A stretch of 64,000 nucleotides of DNA from NCBI GenBank assembly GCA_017795005.1, contig CP051242.1, forward strand, positions 806,001-870,000, given 5' to 3'. This DNA comes from Balneolaceae bacterium. Its GTDB lineage: Bacteria > Bacteroidota > Rhodothermia > Balneolales > Balneolaceae. Of this stretch, positions 9,211 to 16,954 are shown one piece after another (the first letter of the stretch is position 1; each line of letters starts with the position of its first letter). The position numbers were made by a program, and so were the translations under genes. Under the pieces are notes generated by a model. The model worked only from the letters and a program-made list of their open reading frames with translations, was not told the origin of the DNA and did no database searches.

Positions 9211-9903
9211 ATGCTTTCACGGAAAAATGTAACAACGCTTAGAGACCAGGAAGAGCATTTCGAAGATCAGGAATGGCTACTTACCTACAGTGATATGATT
9301 ACTCTTCTGCTGGCCTTTTTTGCGATGCTGATTGCGGTATCATATGTGGATTTAAACCTGTGGGAGCAAATGAAGCAGGGGCTCCGTTCGGAAATCAATA
9401 AAGAAGAAAACGTAAGAACTCCTCTTGCTGAAGTGAAGCAAGATTTGGATTCTTTGCTGGTTGTAGAAAAGCAACAAGGTCTTGTAGATATCACACTCGA
9501 CAGAGATGGTATCAAGCTATTTTTTAATAGTAGTTCATTTTATGGCTCAGGAGAAGCAGATCTATTACCAACTGGGGAACAAATAATTGACAAAGTAACC
9601 CAGGCAATGAACGCCTTAGACTTCTATAAATTCAATGTAGATGTGGAAGGTCATACAGATAATGTGCCTATCAGTACACCTGTATTTCCTTCAAACTGGG
9701 AATTATCAGTTGCGAGAGCATCCGGCGTAGTAAAGTATTTTATTGAAGAGGGAATTGAAGGGGAACGTCTTAAGGCTTCAGGTTATGCTGATACAAAACC
9801 AGTAGTTCCACATCAGAATGAGCAAGGAAGAGATATAGTTGAGAACAGAGCCCTTAATAGAAGGATTGTAGTCCGAATTTATTACCAGCTTAGTAATTTT
9901 TAA
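9211..9903 (+). CDS. MotB-like stator protein with OmpA-type peptidoglycan-binding domain
   Basis: 230 residues. A single N-terminal membrane helix (about 25-46) starts with LTYSDMITLLLAFF; Asp28 aligns with the ion-carrying Asp of MotB/PomB. A short plug/linker region follows (50-95), then an OmpA/MotB peptidoglycan-binding domain with GHTDN (147-151), NWELSVARA (162-170) and NRRIV (216-220). Length is shorter than E. coli MotB (about 300), mainly in the linker. In a MotA5B2 stator the Asp passes ions through the membrane and the C-terminal domain anchors the unit in the wall. It lies 12 bp after the MotA-like gene and 9 bp before the VOC-family gene. A TolR/ExbD identity is excluded by the complete OmpA-like domain. 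Confidence 0.88.
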   Translation: MLSRKNVTTLRDQEEHFEDQEWLLTYSDMITLLLAFFAMLIAVSYVDLNLWEQMKQGLRSEINKEENVRTPLAEVKQDLDSLLVVEKQQGLVDITLDRDGIKLFFNSSSFYGSGEADLLPTGEQIIDKVTQAMNALDFYKFNVDVEGHTDNVPISTPVFPSNWELSVARASGVVKYFIEEGIEGERLKASGYADTKPVVPHQNEQGRDIVENRALNRRIVVRIYYQLSNF

Positions 9904-9912
9904 AAGTCCATA

Positions 9913-10275
9913 ATGGAGAAAAAACTGTCACATTTTGCAGTACAGTTTCCCGTTCAAGACCCAGTGGAAGCAGGGAAGTGGTATGAAAATAAGTTAGGAT
10001 TTTCCATTGAATTTGAATGGGGTGACCCTGTCGATTATCTGGTTACCCAAAGAGAAAATGCAGTTTCAATTCATTTTATCCGAACTGAAGTCAAGGATGT
10101 TGAACCTAGAACGATCTATATATTTTGTTATGATGTAGATGCTGTTTATGAAGAGCTATCTTCAAATGAGAATATGGAGTTAACTGCTCCATTCAATCAT
10201 GAGTATGGAATGAGAGACTTCGAAGTTAGAGATCCATATGGAAACCTGATTGTGTTTGGGATGGGCATTCAGTGA
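9913..10275 (+). CDS. VOC (glyoxalase/bleomycin-resistance fold) family protein
   Basis: 120 residues with the paired beta-alpha-beta-beta-beta layout of the vicinal-oxygen-chelate superfamily: the opening KKLSHFAVQFPVQDPVEAGK, WYENKLGFSIEFEWGD, and the closing MRDFEVRDPYGNLIVFG. The last part (DPYGNLIVF) is the usual C-terminal VOC signature with a possible metal ligand Glu/His arrangement. Substrate unknown. It lies 9 bp after the MotB-like gene and 53 bp before the repeat protein on the same strand, so it is probably transcribed with the motor cluster, but nothing in the sequence ties it to motility. It may be a passenger gene. Confidence 0.8.
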   Translation: MEKKLSHFAVQFPVQDPVEAGKWYENKLGFSIEFEWGDPVDYLVTQRENAVSIHFIRTEVKDVEPRTIYIFCYDVDAVYEELSSNENMELTAPFNHEYGMRDFEVRDPYGNLIVFGMGIQ

Positions 10276-10328
10276 TGTAACTTTTTCAGGTTAAACAGGT
10301 ATTAGCCACACTGAATGCATTCAAAATT

Positions 10329-11537
10329 ATGAGTAAACAACAATTTAGAACTCCCAAAGAGGGTTTTGATCTGGACGATTACATTGATGAAAAATCACAG
10401 TCAGAACCGGATTTAGTGAGTGAGATAAATACGGAAAAGCCCAAACCGAGATTTTTCCAGTTTACTGCCTTTACAATACTACTTTTTCTGGCAGTAATGA
10501 TGTTTATGAATCCCTTTCCTCAGGTAAATACTTTTATTTCTGACTTTATCTCATCAACATTCGCTCAAAATGAGGAACCAGCTTCACTAACTGGAGAAGC
10601 TACAGTTGCAGATTTTCCGGTTACGGGTTCTTTTCTGGATTATGTAAGTCAGCTTAGGTCTATTGATGTTTCTGAAGATATTTCTGTAAATGGAGCTGAA
10701 GCGCTGTATGATGCAAATGTTCCCATTCAATTTGTACAGCGTTTGGATGAACTCGATCTGTTCGATGAACTTTCATCTGCCGGGTTATTAGCCTTATATC
10801 GATCCGAAATCCCTGATCAATATTATAAAGCTATCTCGGATGCAGATGTATTTGATGATCTTTCCTTTAATTCTGTACTAGCACTTTTTAATGCGAATGT
10901 ACCGGAGTCCTTTTATTCAGGCTTAGCTCAGGGAGACTTATTTGATGACCTGTCAGGAAATGGAGCACTCGCAATCTATAATGAAAATATACCTCTAAGT
11001 TATATTCAGGCTTTAGGGGAATCGGACCTGTTTGACACGATGTCCGGAACCGGAATACTTAGTTTATATCGGGCAGATATCCCACTGGAATATATGTTAG
11101 GTATGGCTGAGACAGATATTTTTGATGATATGACTGCAAGTGGAATGCTTGCACTATATAATCGGGAGATTTCTGTTTCATATATGCAACAACTTGCGGA
11201 TACAGATTTATTCGATTCAATGTCAGGATCAGGTGCTGTGGCAATCTTTAATGAAAGTATTCCTCTGGAGTACATTCAGGATTTAGCCAGCGCCGATTTG
11301 TTTGATGAAACGTCTCCAAGTGGAATCCTCTCTTTGTACAGGCAGAATGTATCGGTTGAATATATACAAGCAATGGGAGCGTCTGGAGTATTTGATGAGA
11401 TGTCCGCATCACAAGTACTAAGGTTGGTGAATGAAGATATACCGATAGAATTCTATGCTCAGCTTGGTAATTTGGGATTAGAAGATCTTAGCCCAAATGA
11501 TGTAATTCAGTTGTATGAGAAGGATTCTCAAGAGTAA
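10329..11537 (+). CDS. single-pass membrane protein with about nine 30-residue tandem repeats
   Basis: 402 residues: an acidic cytoplasmic N-terminus, one membrane helix at about 42-60, and an exported region made almost wholly of 30-residue repeats (about 113-395). Each repeat has the form FD(D/E)(L/M)S..G.LALY...IPLEY.Q.L...DL, predicted as two short helices joined by a turn, so the whole may form a superhelical rod or binding scaffold. At the DNA level the period is 90 bp but copies are diverged, so they are old. No known family was recognised; a loose resemblance to the helical repeats of some M56 peptidase tails was noted. Same strand and 53 bp after the VOC gene, it is the last large gene of the motor cluster. 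A structural or peptidoglycan/outer-membrane contact role is speculation. Confidence 0.85.
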   Translation: MSKQQFRTPKEGFDLDDYIDEKSQSEPDLVSEINTEKPKPRFFQFTAFTILLFLAVMMFMNPFPQVNTFISDFISSTFAQNEEPASLTGEATVADFPVTGSFLDYVSQLRSIDVSEDISVNGAEALYDANVPIQFVQRLDELDLFDELSSAGLLALYRSEIPDQYYKAISDADVFDDLSFNSVLALFNANVPESFYSGLAQGDLFDDLSGNGALAIYNENIPLSYIQALGESDLFDTMSGTGILSLYRADIPLEYMLGMAETDIFDDMTASGMLALYNREISVSYMQQLADTDLFDSMSGSGAVAIFNESIPLEYIQDLASADLFDETSPSGILSLYRQNVSVEYIQAMGASGVFDEMSASQVLRLVNEDIPIEFYAQLGNLGLEDLSPNDVIQLYEKDSQE

Positions 11538-11601
11538 TTTTCCCGAATGGGAATGTTTATTTCAATAAAAAGGTGATATAGCTGTACTAACAGATACAAA
11601 T

Positions 11602-11751
11602 ATGGACAACTCAGTTCAACATATACTACTACAACTGGAATTACTTCTTAAAGAGTATCCTGAGGCGAAGTATTACATTCAGGATCATATCCGGAGGATG
11701 ATCAGTGATGTTCTGAATTCGGAAGATTTAATTCAGGAGCTGCAGCAATAA
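11602..11751 (+). CDS. possible 49-residue small protein
   Basis: ATG at 11602 opens a 49-codon frame rich in Leu, Glu and Gln (VQHILLQLELLLKEYPEAKY and a helical, acidic tail), which would form an amphipathic helical hairpin. It lies between the repeat protein and the YwaF-like gene in otherwise non-coding DNA. No clear ribosome site precedes it (AAGGTGAT is about 30 bases away), so it may not be translated. No homology recognised. Confidence 0.35.
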   Translation: MDNSVQHILLQLELLLKEYPEAKYYIQDHIRRMISDVLNSEDLIQELQQ

Positions 11752-11808
11752 TTGCTCTTTTATTTAAAGCTGGTTTTTCAGTTCTTTTGATGAAACAGCC
11801 TTACCTCG

Positions 11809-12534
11809 TTGAATTCTTTTTTCGGGACAAATAACCTATTCAGCTCCTATTCATCGGAGCATTTTATCCTTCTATTTGGATTCCTTGCCTTTGCTATTGG
11901 AATAATCAGATATCTGAAAGGCTACTCAGAAGACTATCAAAGAAAAGTATTGCTGATAATTGCAATCATCCTGTCTGTTTCCCAGCTCTCCAAAATTCCA
12001 TTAAATCTCTATACCAACACTTTTGACATCACAAAAGATATTCCCTTACATATGTGTAATTTTCTGCCTTTTGTAATGGTAGTTGTTTATGCTATAAAAA
12101 GCAGAGCGATTTGGGCTACGGTTTTTTTCTGGATCATATTGGGAGTTTCTCAAGCCAACTTTACTCCATCAGTTCAATATTCGCTGTTCCAGTATGATGC
12201 TATCCGATACTGGATGGTTCATATGGGGTTAGTATTATTGGCTTTTTATCCGGCAATATCCTGGAAATGGGAGTTGGAGCTTAAAGATGTAGTCAGGACG
12301 ATTATCTGGCTAAACATAGCTGCTCTTATCATTTATGGATTGAATCTGCTGCTAAACAGTAATTATTTATACGTAATGGGAAAACCACCCGGAACCACCT
12401 TCTTTAGCATTTTGCCGGAATGGCCAACGTACATTCTGGTTTTGGAAGTAATAATTATCGTCTGGTCATTGATGGTGCTGGGTATTTTTAAACTGATAAG
12501 AAAAGTACCACAAACAAAAAAAGCCCCCCGGTAG
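11809..12534 (+). CDS. YwaF/TMEM164-like integral membrane protein
   Basis: About 241 residues with six to seven membrane helices. The pattern SSEHFILLFGFLAF at the start and PLHMCNFLPFVMVVV in the middle match the TIGR02206 (YwaF) family, related to eukaryotic TMEM164, for which a lipid acyltransferase activity has been reported; bacterial function is unproven. The start is the only acceptable one after an in-frame TGA at 11791: TTG at 11809, without a good ribosome site. The last codons (KKAPR) and the stop are read from the terminator of a displaced tRNA-Arg fragment, so the natural C-terminus may have been replaced when DNA was inserted here. The charged tail after the last helix is not expected to matter for folding. 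Confidence 0.75.
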   Translation: MNSFFGTNNLFSSYSSEHFILLFGFLAFAIGIIRYLKGYSEDYQRKVLLIIAIILSVSQLSKIPLNLYTNTFDITKDIPLHMCNFLPFVMVVVYAIKSRAIWATVFFWIILGVSQANFTPSVQYSLFQYDAIRYWMVHMGLVLLAFYPAISWKWELELKDVVRTIIWLNIAALIIYGLNLLLNSNYLYVMGKPPGTTFFSILPEWPTYILVLEVIIIVWSLMVLGIFKLIRKVPQTKKAPR

Positions 12535-12605
12535 TGAAAATCCGAGAGGCTTATTATTTAGGTGTACACCCGAGAAGATTCGAACTTCTAACCGCCTGAT
12601 TGGTA
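12517..12605 (-). repeat. displaced tRNA-Arg 3' fragment plus its terminator (copy 1)
   Basis: Read on the minus strand, this is the 3' half of a tRNA-Arg (anticodon arm remnant, T arm with stem AGAAG/CTTCT, acceptor 3' strand) followed by a rho-independent terminator (stem AGCCTCTCGG pairing with CCGGGGGGCT, then a T run). It matches 37508-37596 at all but three of 89 positions. It lacks the 5' half, so it is not a functional tRNA. It is interpreted as an attachment-site relic of an integration event. Confidence 0.85.
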
Positions 12606-12664
12606 ATGGCATCAATTGAGAAAGGAATATTAATCCAAGCCTTGTTAGTTCAAGTTATAACCGA

Positions 12665-14998
12665 TTAAGCTTTCTCAAATAGTTCTGAAAAAATGTTTAC
12701 TGTTTCAATAGCGGCTTTATTGGGGTTAAGGGCGGTATCGGATATACCGGATACTACTCTTGATATGTCGTGATCAACGGCTCCCGGGTTACTCCATGTT
12801 GCTTCCGAAGCAGCGGTTAAATAGGCAGAGTAATTATGATGCCCGGAACCCGGCCTTTCACCAATGATGTGGATGACGCCTCTCGATTGAACAGAGATAC
12901 TTTCCGGGGAGCTGAATAAAACTTCCCCACATTGATATCCGGCACGTACTCTTCCGCTTGTGATTAATATCCGGTCCTTGGAAACATTAAACCCTTTTTT
13001 ATTCAGTGAATCCTCAAGCTTATTCAAATAAGGAATCAAATGGCCTTCATCCATAAGAGCACGGGCATTTAATCCGTCAGAAATTATAATTTGAACATCC
13101 GGGATGTCTTGTTTCCAGTTTCTTTTAAGCCTTTCAAGTTCTTCAATTGCTCCGGATGTTAGCTTTTCTCCGGATGCGGGATGATAGACATAATCTATGC
13201 GGTCTTCAGAACGGGTTTTAATCCCGACTTTATTTGTTACTGAAGCTATGAAGGCAGGTGACATCTCCGTCCAGATACTTACTTTGGCATCTTCATAAAG
13301 TTCATGCACTTTCGTTTCTAAAGACTCCGGCAAGTCCCAGATATTTTGCCCATAACCTTCTGCAATAAAGACTCCTCTTTGTGTGATCTCATCAATGGTT
13401 TTTCTTCCTTCTGTATAAATTTCTGATTGGGTCCGTTGATCTCCTTTGGCTTTTCTGAATTGATAGTATACCCAAATTGGGTCCCCAAAATGCTCAGTAG
13501 GTTGGTTATCCTGATCGATGATTTTAAGTTTCTTGAAGAAGCCCCACATCGCATCATTGACCTTATACCCGAATTTCTCCCTGACTTTAACATGGTTATT
13601 GAAAGCAGTAGTAAGGTAGCTCAGCATCGGATCATTTTTTGTAGGAAGAGCCATTAAGTACGCCGGATTTGCAGGCATGATTTGGTCGATGCACCAATCC
13701 AAATCATCCAGAGTTACATCCATGTGCAATGTGGAGCAAATATCCAGCCCGATTGTTAAGCCATGAAGTTTTCCCATTACCGTATCCTCGATGCAGGTTC
13801 TGACGAGTTGCTCTCTGGTGTTAAATACCTCAGGACCTATAAAACCTGCTACATCGTTCAAATGTACCCAAGGCATATCCTGTTCATTCTTTCCTTCCGC
13901 CATTTTGAGCTTTAGTGCTCGTGCAAAGCCATATTTTCTGGATTCGTGAAGCACCATATCAAAACCCTCGCCGTGACCATTAGTAAAATCCGCACCTTGT
14001 CCCGTTTCAAAATACATGCCATATTTTCCGTTGCGCTGTTCAGCGTACCCGAACATTTTTTCGAGGGTAACATCAAATGTTTGATTTGCCTTTACTGTGC
14101 CGGCAATGCTTTGAAACCACATTCCTGTTGTTCCCGGTTGAAAACTTTCTACTTCAGCCTGGATATCAATATGTGAAAGAACACAATTGGGAATTACATC
14201 TTGTAACCCAAAAGTAACAATGACATCGTGCAATACCGCTTCGATAGCTGCAACAGATTCAGGTTCACTGGATACAGGATTTGTACCCAACACTAAATCC
14301 CCAACCGCATACGACCAGCCACAGAATACCTGCCAGAGAATGTCATCGGTATTATCGGTGGGCGAGTTGGGTTGAATACGGGCACTCATATAGCCTTTGC
14401 TTCCTATGTTGCTGCCCGGAAGAGGATTAAATACTTTTTGACCCACCTGTATTAATTCATCATTACTCATCAGTTTAACCAGGCAGCCGATAATGTCGCT
14501 GGATAACCCGGGCATAATGTTCTTGATTTCACTTTCGGGTTGTTCGAGCACGAAGGCTTTAAGTTCCCCCATGGTCATATCCTGAACCTGCCCATATACC
14601 TTGCTATCGGTTGTAAACTTAATCAGCTCATACAATTCATCTTCAAACACAGATCTGTTTTCCAGATCCTTAATTTTCGTATTTGACAGAAGCACCCTTG
14701 CCTGCTCTCTTGATGTATCATCTGAAGCCGCAATGCCTAAGGTATCATCTCCTTCTTTATAAGGATTGGCAGAGCCGAGGATTTGACAGTATAACTGAAT
14801 ATCAAAATCACCGTTAGTCCGCTTTATAAATCCAAAAATATCTTCTCCGGGTGCCGGGTCCAGATTATTTAGTGAATTCTTAACGGACTTAAATGAAAAA
14901 GAACTGAGAAAGGATTTACCAGTTATTAAAGCAGTACTTATTAAGCCCAAGCTTTTAAGAAAATATTTTCGGTTTATCTGCTCCATAATAGAAAGCAT
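12665..14998 (-). CDS. fused ethanolamine ammonia-lyase (EutB-EutC) with Tat-like leader
   Basis: 777 residues joining both subunits of the adenosylcobalamin-dependent enzyme that splits ethanolamine into acetaldehyde and ammonia. After a leader, residues ~45-520 match EutB (LGIAASDDTSREQARVLLSN, GLTIGLDICSTLHMDV, LDDLDWCIDQIMPANPAYLM); residues ~545-777 match EutC (IIISDGLNARALMDEGHLIP, HIIGERPGSGHHNYSAY, GISDTALNPNKAA). In E. coli these are separate proteins of about 453 and 295 residues. The N-terminus INRKYFLKSLGLISTALITG resembles a Tat signal with Arg-Lys in place of Arg-Arg, which would place a B12 enzyme in the periplasm; this is unusual. The start may be ATG 14998 or ATG 14986. No eutA reactivase, microcompartment genes or cobalamin riboswitch are seen nearby; the gene stands alone beside the tRNA fragment. 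Confidence 0.9.
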   Translation of the reverse strand: MLSIMEQINRKYFLKSLGLISTALITGKSFLSSFSFKSVKNSLNNLDPAPGEDIFGFIKRTNGDFDIQLYCQILGSANPYKEGDDTLGIAASDDTSREQARVLLSNTKIKDLENRSVFEDELYELIKFTTDSKVYGQVQDMTMGELKAFVLEQPESEIKNIMPGLSSDIIGCLVKLMSNDELIQVGQKVFNPLPGSNIGSKGYMSARIQPNSPTDNTDDILWQVFCGWSYAVGDLVLGTNPVSSEPESVAAIEAVLHDVIVTFGLQDVIPNCVLSHIDIQAEVESFQPGTTGMWFQSIAGTVKANQTFDVTLEKMFGYAEQRNGKYGMYFETGQGADFTNGHGEGFDMVLHESRKYGFARALKLKMAEGKNEQDMPWVHLNDVAGFIGPEVFNTREQLVRTCIEDTVMGKLHGLTIGLDICSTLHMDVTLDDLDWCIDQIMPANPAYLMALPTKNDPMLSYLTTAFNNHVKVREKFGYKVNDAMWGFFKKLKIIDQDNQPTEHFGDPIWVYYQFRKAKGDQRTQSEIYTEGRKTIDEITQRGVFIAEGYGQNIWDLPESLETKVHELYEDAKVSIWTEMSPAFIASVTNKVGIKTRSEDRIDYVYHPASGEKLTSGAIEELERLKRNWKQDIPDVQIIISDGLNARALMDEGHLIPYLNKLEDSLNKKGFNVSKDRILITSGRVRAGYQCGEVLFSSPESISVQSRGVIHIIGERPGSGHHNYSAYLTAASEATWSNPGAVDHDISRVVSGISDTALNPNKAAIETVNIFSELFEKA

Positions 14999-15324
14999 TA
15001 TTTTGGATGAAATAAGTTAGTACCGAAACAGTAAGTCATAGTTAAAAAGCTCTGTATAACTCTTGTAATAGTAATGAATTAACAGCCTCAGGATATAAAC
15101 TTAACTTTAAGATAATTGATAATTAGGGATTAATTAATTGAAAACAGTTCTTCGATTTGAACTTATTGTTCATTTGTTTGTAGAAAATCCTCTTTTCTCT
15201 TCCCTACAGCTTTAATGCATGGCTTTCTAGCTAACTTAATTAATTAAAATAATTTCCTGAGTAGTATAATTGGCTTTAAAATAGAAGCAAAATGAGCTGG
15301 CGATCAAACTTTTAACGAATACAA
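14999..15324. other. AT-rich divergent intergenic region, no gene seen
   Basis: 326 bp between the eutBC fusion (leftward) and the CxxC mini-protein (rightward). It must hold both promoters. No riboswitch, tRNA or convincing hairpin was recognised, only runs such as TTAATTAATT. Confidence 0.6.
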
Positions 15325-15582
15325 ATGATACCCCCTATTAAAGATTTACGGGTAAGAAAAGTAGTTAAAACTGACGAAGAGAGATGCGAAAGCTGTAGTG
15401 CAAAGGAAGGAGAAGAGCATCCGATAGAAGGTCTGAAAGTCAGGCTTAGGAGACAAAATAATATACCCGAAGGCAAAAAACTCTGTCAGATATGCTTAAT
15501 ACTCGAATCGAATGAATCTGAAGAAAATAAAAATAACAAATTAATTCGCCTGATAAAGAACTTCGGAAGTTTTAAAGTCTAA
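15325..15582 (+). CDS. small CxxC zinc-ribbon-like protein
   Basis: 85 residues, basic, with two CxxC pairs (CESC at about 21-24 and CQIC at about 54-57) spaced as in a small treble-clef or zinc ribbon. The first pair sits in ERCESCSAKEGEEHP, strikingly like CDFCGAEEGKPR in the mini-protein at 27227-27454, so the two are probably paralogues. It lies 19 bp before an exported lipoprotein gene and may be co-transcribed with it. No signal peptide. Function unknown; nucleic-acid binding or a regulatory role is possible. Confidence 0.65.
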   Translation: MIPPIKDLRVRKVVKTDEERCESCSAKEGEEHPIEGLKVRLRRQNNIPEGKKLCQICLILESNESEENKNNKLIRLIKNFGSFKV

Positions 15583-15601
15583 ATAATATGGTAAGTGTGT
15601 T

Positions 15602-16954
15602 ATGAATAAAGTACAAAACTCAAAATTTGAAATTATTCTGATTGTAGTTGCTGCTATTATGTCAAGTTGTGCTGGCGAAAATTTATCAGTTAACGAACCC
15701 GAAAAGAGGGTTTTGGGTAATAACCCGAATAATCTGGAAATAAGAGAGGATGTAGTTTCACCTCAAAATAGTTATTCCATACAAACGGGAGATGTATTCG
15801 CTGTTTGGTGGGATCCTGCATATAACGAAATTGCCCAAGATGCGCCAGTTGTGTTGGATTTATTAACGGATGTACGAAAAGATGCAACAGAAAACCTGGG
15901 ATTTGGGCCTCTTTATAGTGAAAGAGACGGCTATTTTACCAATATATATATTCATGTGCCGGGGGAGGACCTCTTTCCCGATTATTTTGGGAATGGAGTA
16001 GGTTTTTCGGAAGAAGAGGTTCCTTACCTAAGTATGCCCTATGGTTCACATGATGATCGTATAAATGTATTTCATGAAGGTTTTCATATTATGCAGAGTT
16101 CTACCGAATATTTAGTTGTTGATGAGGATATTGATGCCGTTTGGATCATTGAAGCTTCAGCAGAATGGTACCAAGCTTCCAGAAATGCCGACAACCCCAG
16201 GGCTTTTATTGTAGCTGGTTCTGTATATGCAAATCCTCACTTTGCACTTTGGCACCTGTCCGAAACAGGAAGACCGGAAGACCCGACAGACAACGATTGG
16301 TTATATGGAGTTCGACAATATGGTACCAGCGTATTCTTGTATTACCTCTCCAATGTAAAATCGGTAAACAGGTCTGTTATTTCCGGTGTGTATAGCACGG
16401 ACGCTACCATAACAGCTCAGGAATATATCTATAATCAGGTTGGAGGAGATACTCTACGGTCCCATTTTGCCGATTGGGCGGTTGAAACGGCAGTAGGATT
16501 TGATTATCTGACAGAGGAGCAGGTAGAGATAACGATGGAGGAACTTAACTTCTTTGCAACTCAGGATGAAATAAAAGCTAACTCATTAGTGATTTCAGAT
16601 TCTGAAGCAAATGGTACCTTCTGTCCTCCGGTAGAACTGGCTCCACGTAGCTGGGCATACAGCTCATTTCTTATCAACAATACGGCAGCAGCAGATTATT
16701 CATTTAAAATAAGAGGAGATAAAAAAGGTTCTGACGGGGCGTTTTCACATTTCGAAGCTCGGGTAGCAATCAAAAATTCATTGAATGAAATCCGATATTT
16801 GGACATTAACATGACGGATGCTGTTACCGGAGAACGTTCATTTTCAGTAAATGACGATGATGTAGAAATCTATCTGGTAGTATCCTCTGTTCCTGAGAGT
16901 TTTAGCGGAAACCAATTTTTTGGGTATGCGGTGGATATTACCAGAAACTTATAG
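15602..16954 (+). CDS. lipoprotein with zinc-metallopeptidase motif
   Basis: 450 residues. The N-terminus IILIVVAAIMSSC gives a lipoprotein signal with Cys23 as lipid anchor. HEGFH at 158-162 fits HExxH, and a Glu in IIEASAEWY (Glu184 or Glu188), about 25 residues on, suits the third zinc ligand of gluzincin-type peptidases. The C-terminal part (about 340-450) is beta-rich and resembles a carbohydrate-binding or pre-peptidase-like jelly roll (ARVAIKNSLNEIRYLDI). The call as a cell-surface or periplasmic peptidase is by motif only; no specific family was recognised. It follows the CxxC mini-protein by 19 bp and its stop codon abuts the stop of the convergent sensor gene with no space for a terminator. 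Confidence 0.7.
   Translation: MNKVQNSKFEIILIVVAAIMSSCAGENLSVNEPEKRVLGNNPNNLEIREDVVSPQNSYSIQTGDVFAVWWDPAYNEIAQDAPVVLDLLTDVRKDATENLGFGPLYSERDGYFTNIYIHVPGEDLFPDYFGNGVGFSEEEVPYLSMPYGSHDDRINVFHEGFHIMQSSTEYLVVDEDIDAVWIIEASAEWYQASRNADNPRAFIVAGSVYANPHFALWHLSETGRPEDPTDNDWLYGVRQYGTSVFLYYLSNVKSVNRSVISGVYSTDATITAQEYIYNQVGGDTLRSHFADWAVETAVGFDYLTEEQVEITMEELNFFATQDEIKANSLVISDSEANGTFCPPVELAPRSWAYSSFLINNTAAADYSFKIRGDKKGSDGAFSHFEARVAIKNSLNEIRYLDINMTDAVTGERSFSVNDDDVEIYLVVSSVPESFSGNQFFGYAVDITRNL

Noticed and set aside
8380-9903. MotA/MotB-like pair as the ZorA/ZorB part of a Zorya defence system
   Set aside because: No ZorC, ZorD or ZorE-like gene is near, and the immediate neighbour is a FliF-FliG fusion, which favours a rotary motor.
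8380-9903. ExbB/ExbD or TolQ/TolR identity
   Set aside because: The second protein carries a full OmpA-type peptidoglycan-binding domain and the first the MotA-type helix 3-4 block, neither found in ExbD/TolR and ExbB/TolQ.
12517-12605. A functional tRNA gene
   Set aside because: Only the 3' half is present; D arm, 5' acceptor strand and complete anticodon stem are missing. The same holds for 37508-37596.
14999-15324. Cobalamin riboswitch upstream of the EutBC fusion
   Set aside because: No B12-box-like sequence or fitting stem structure was found in this AT-rich region.
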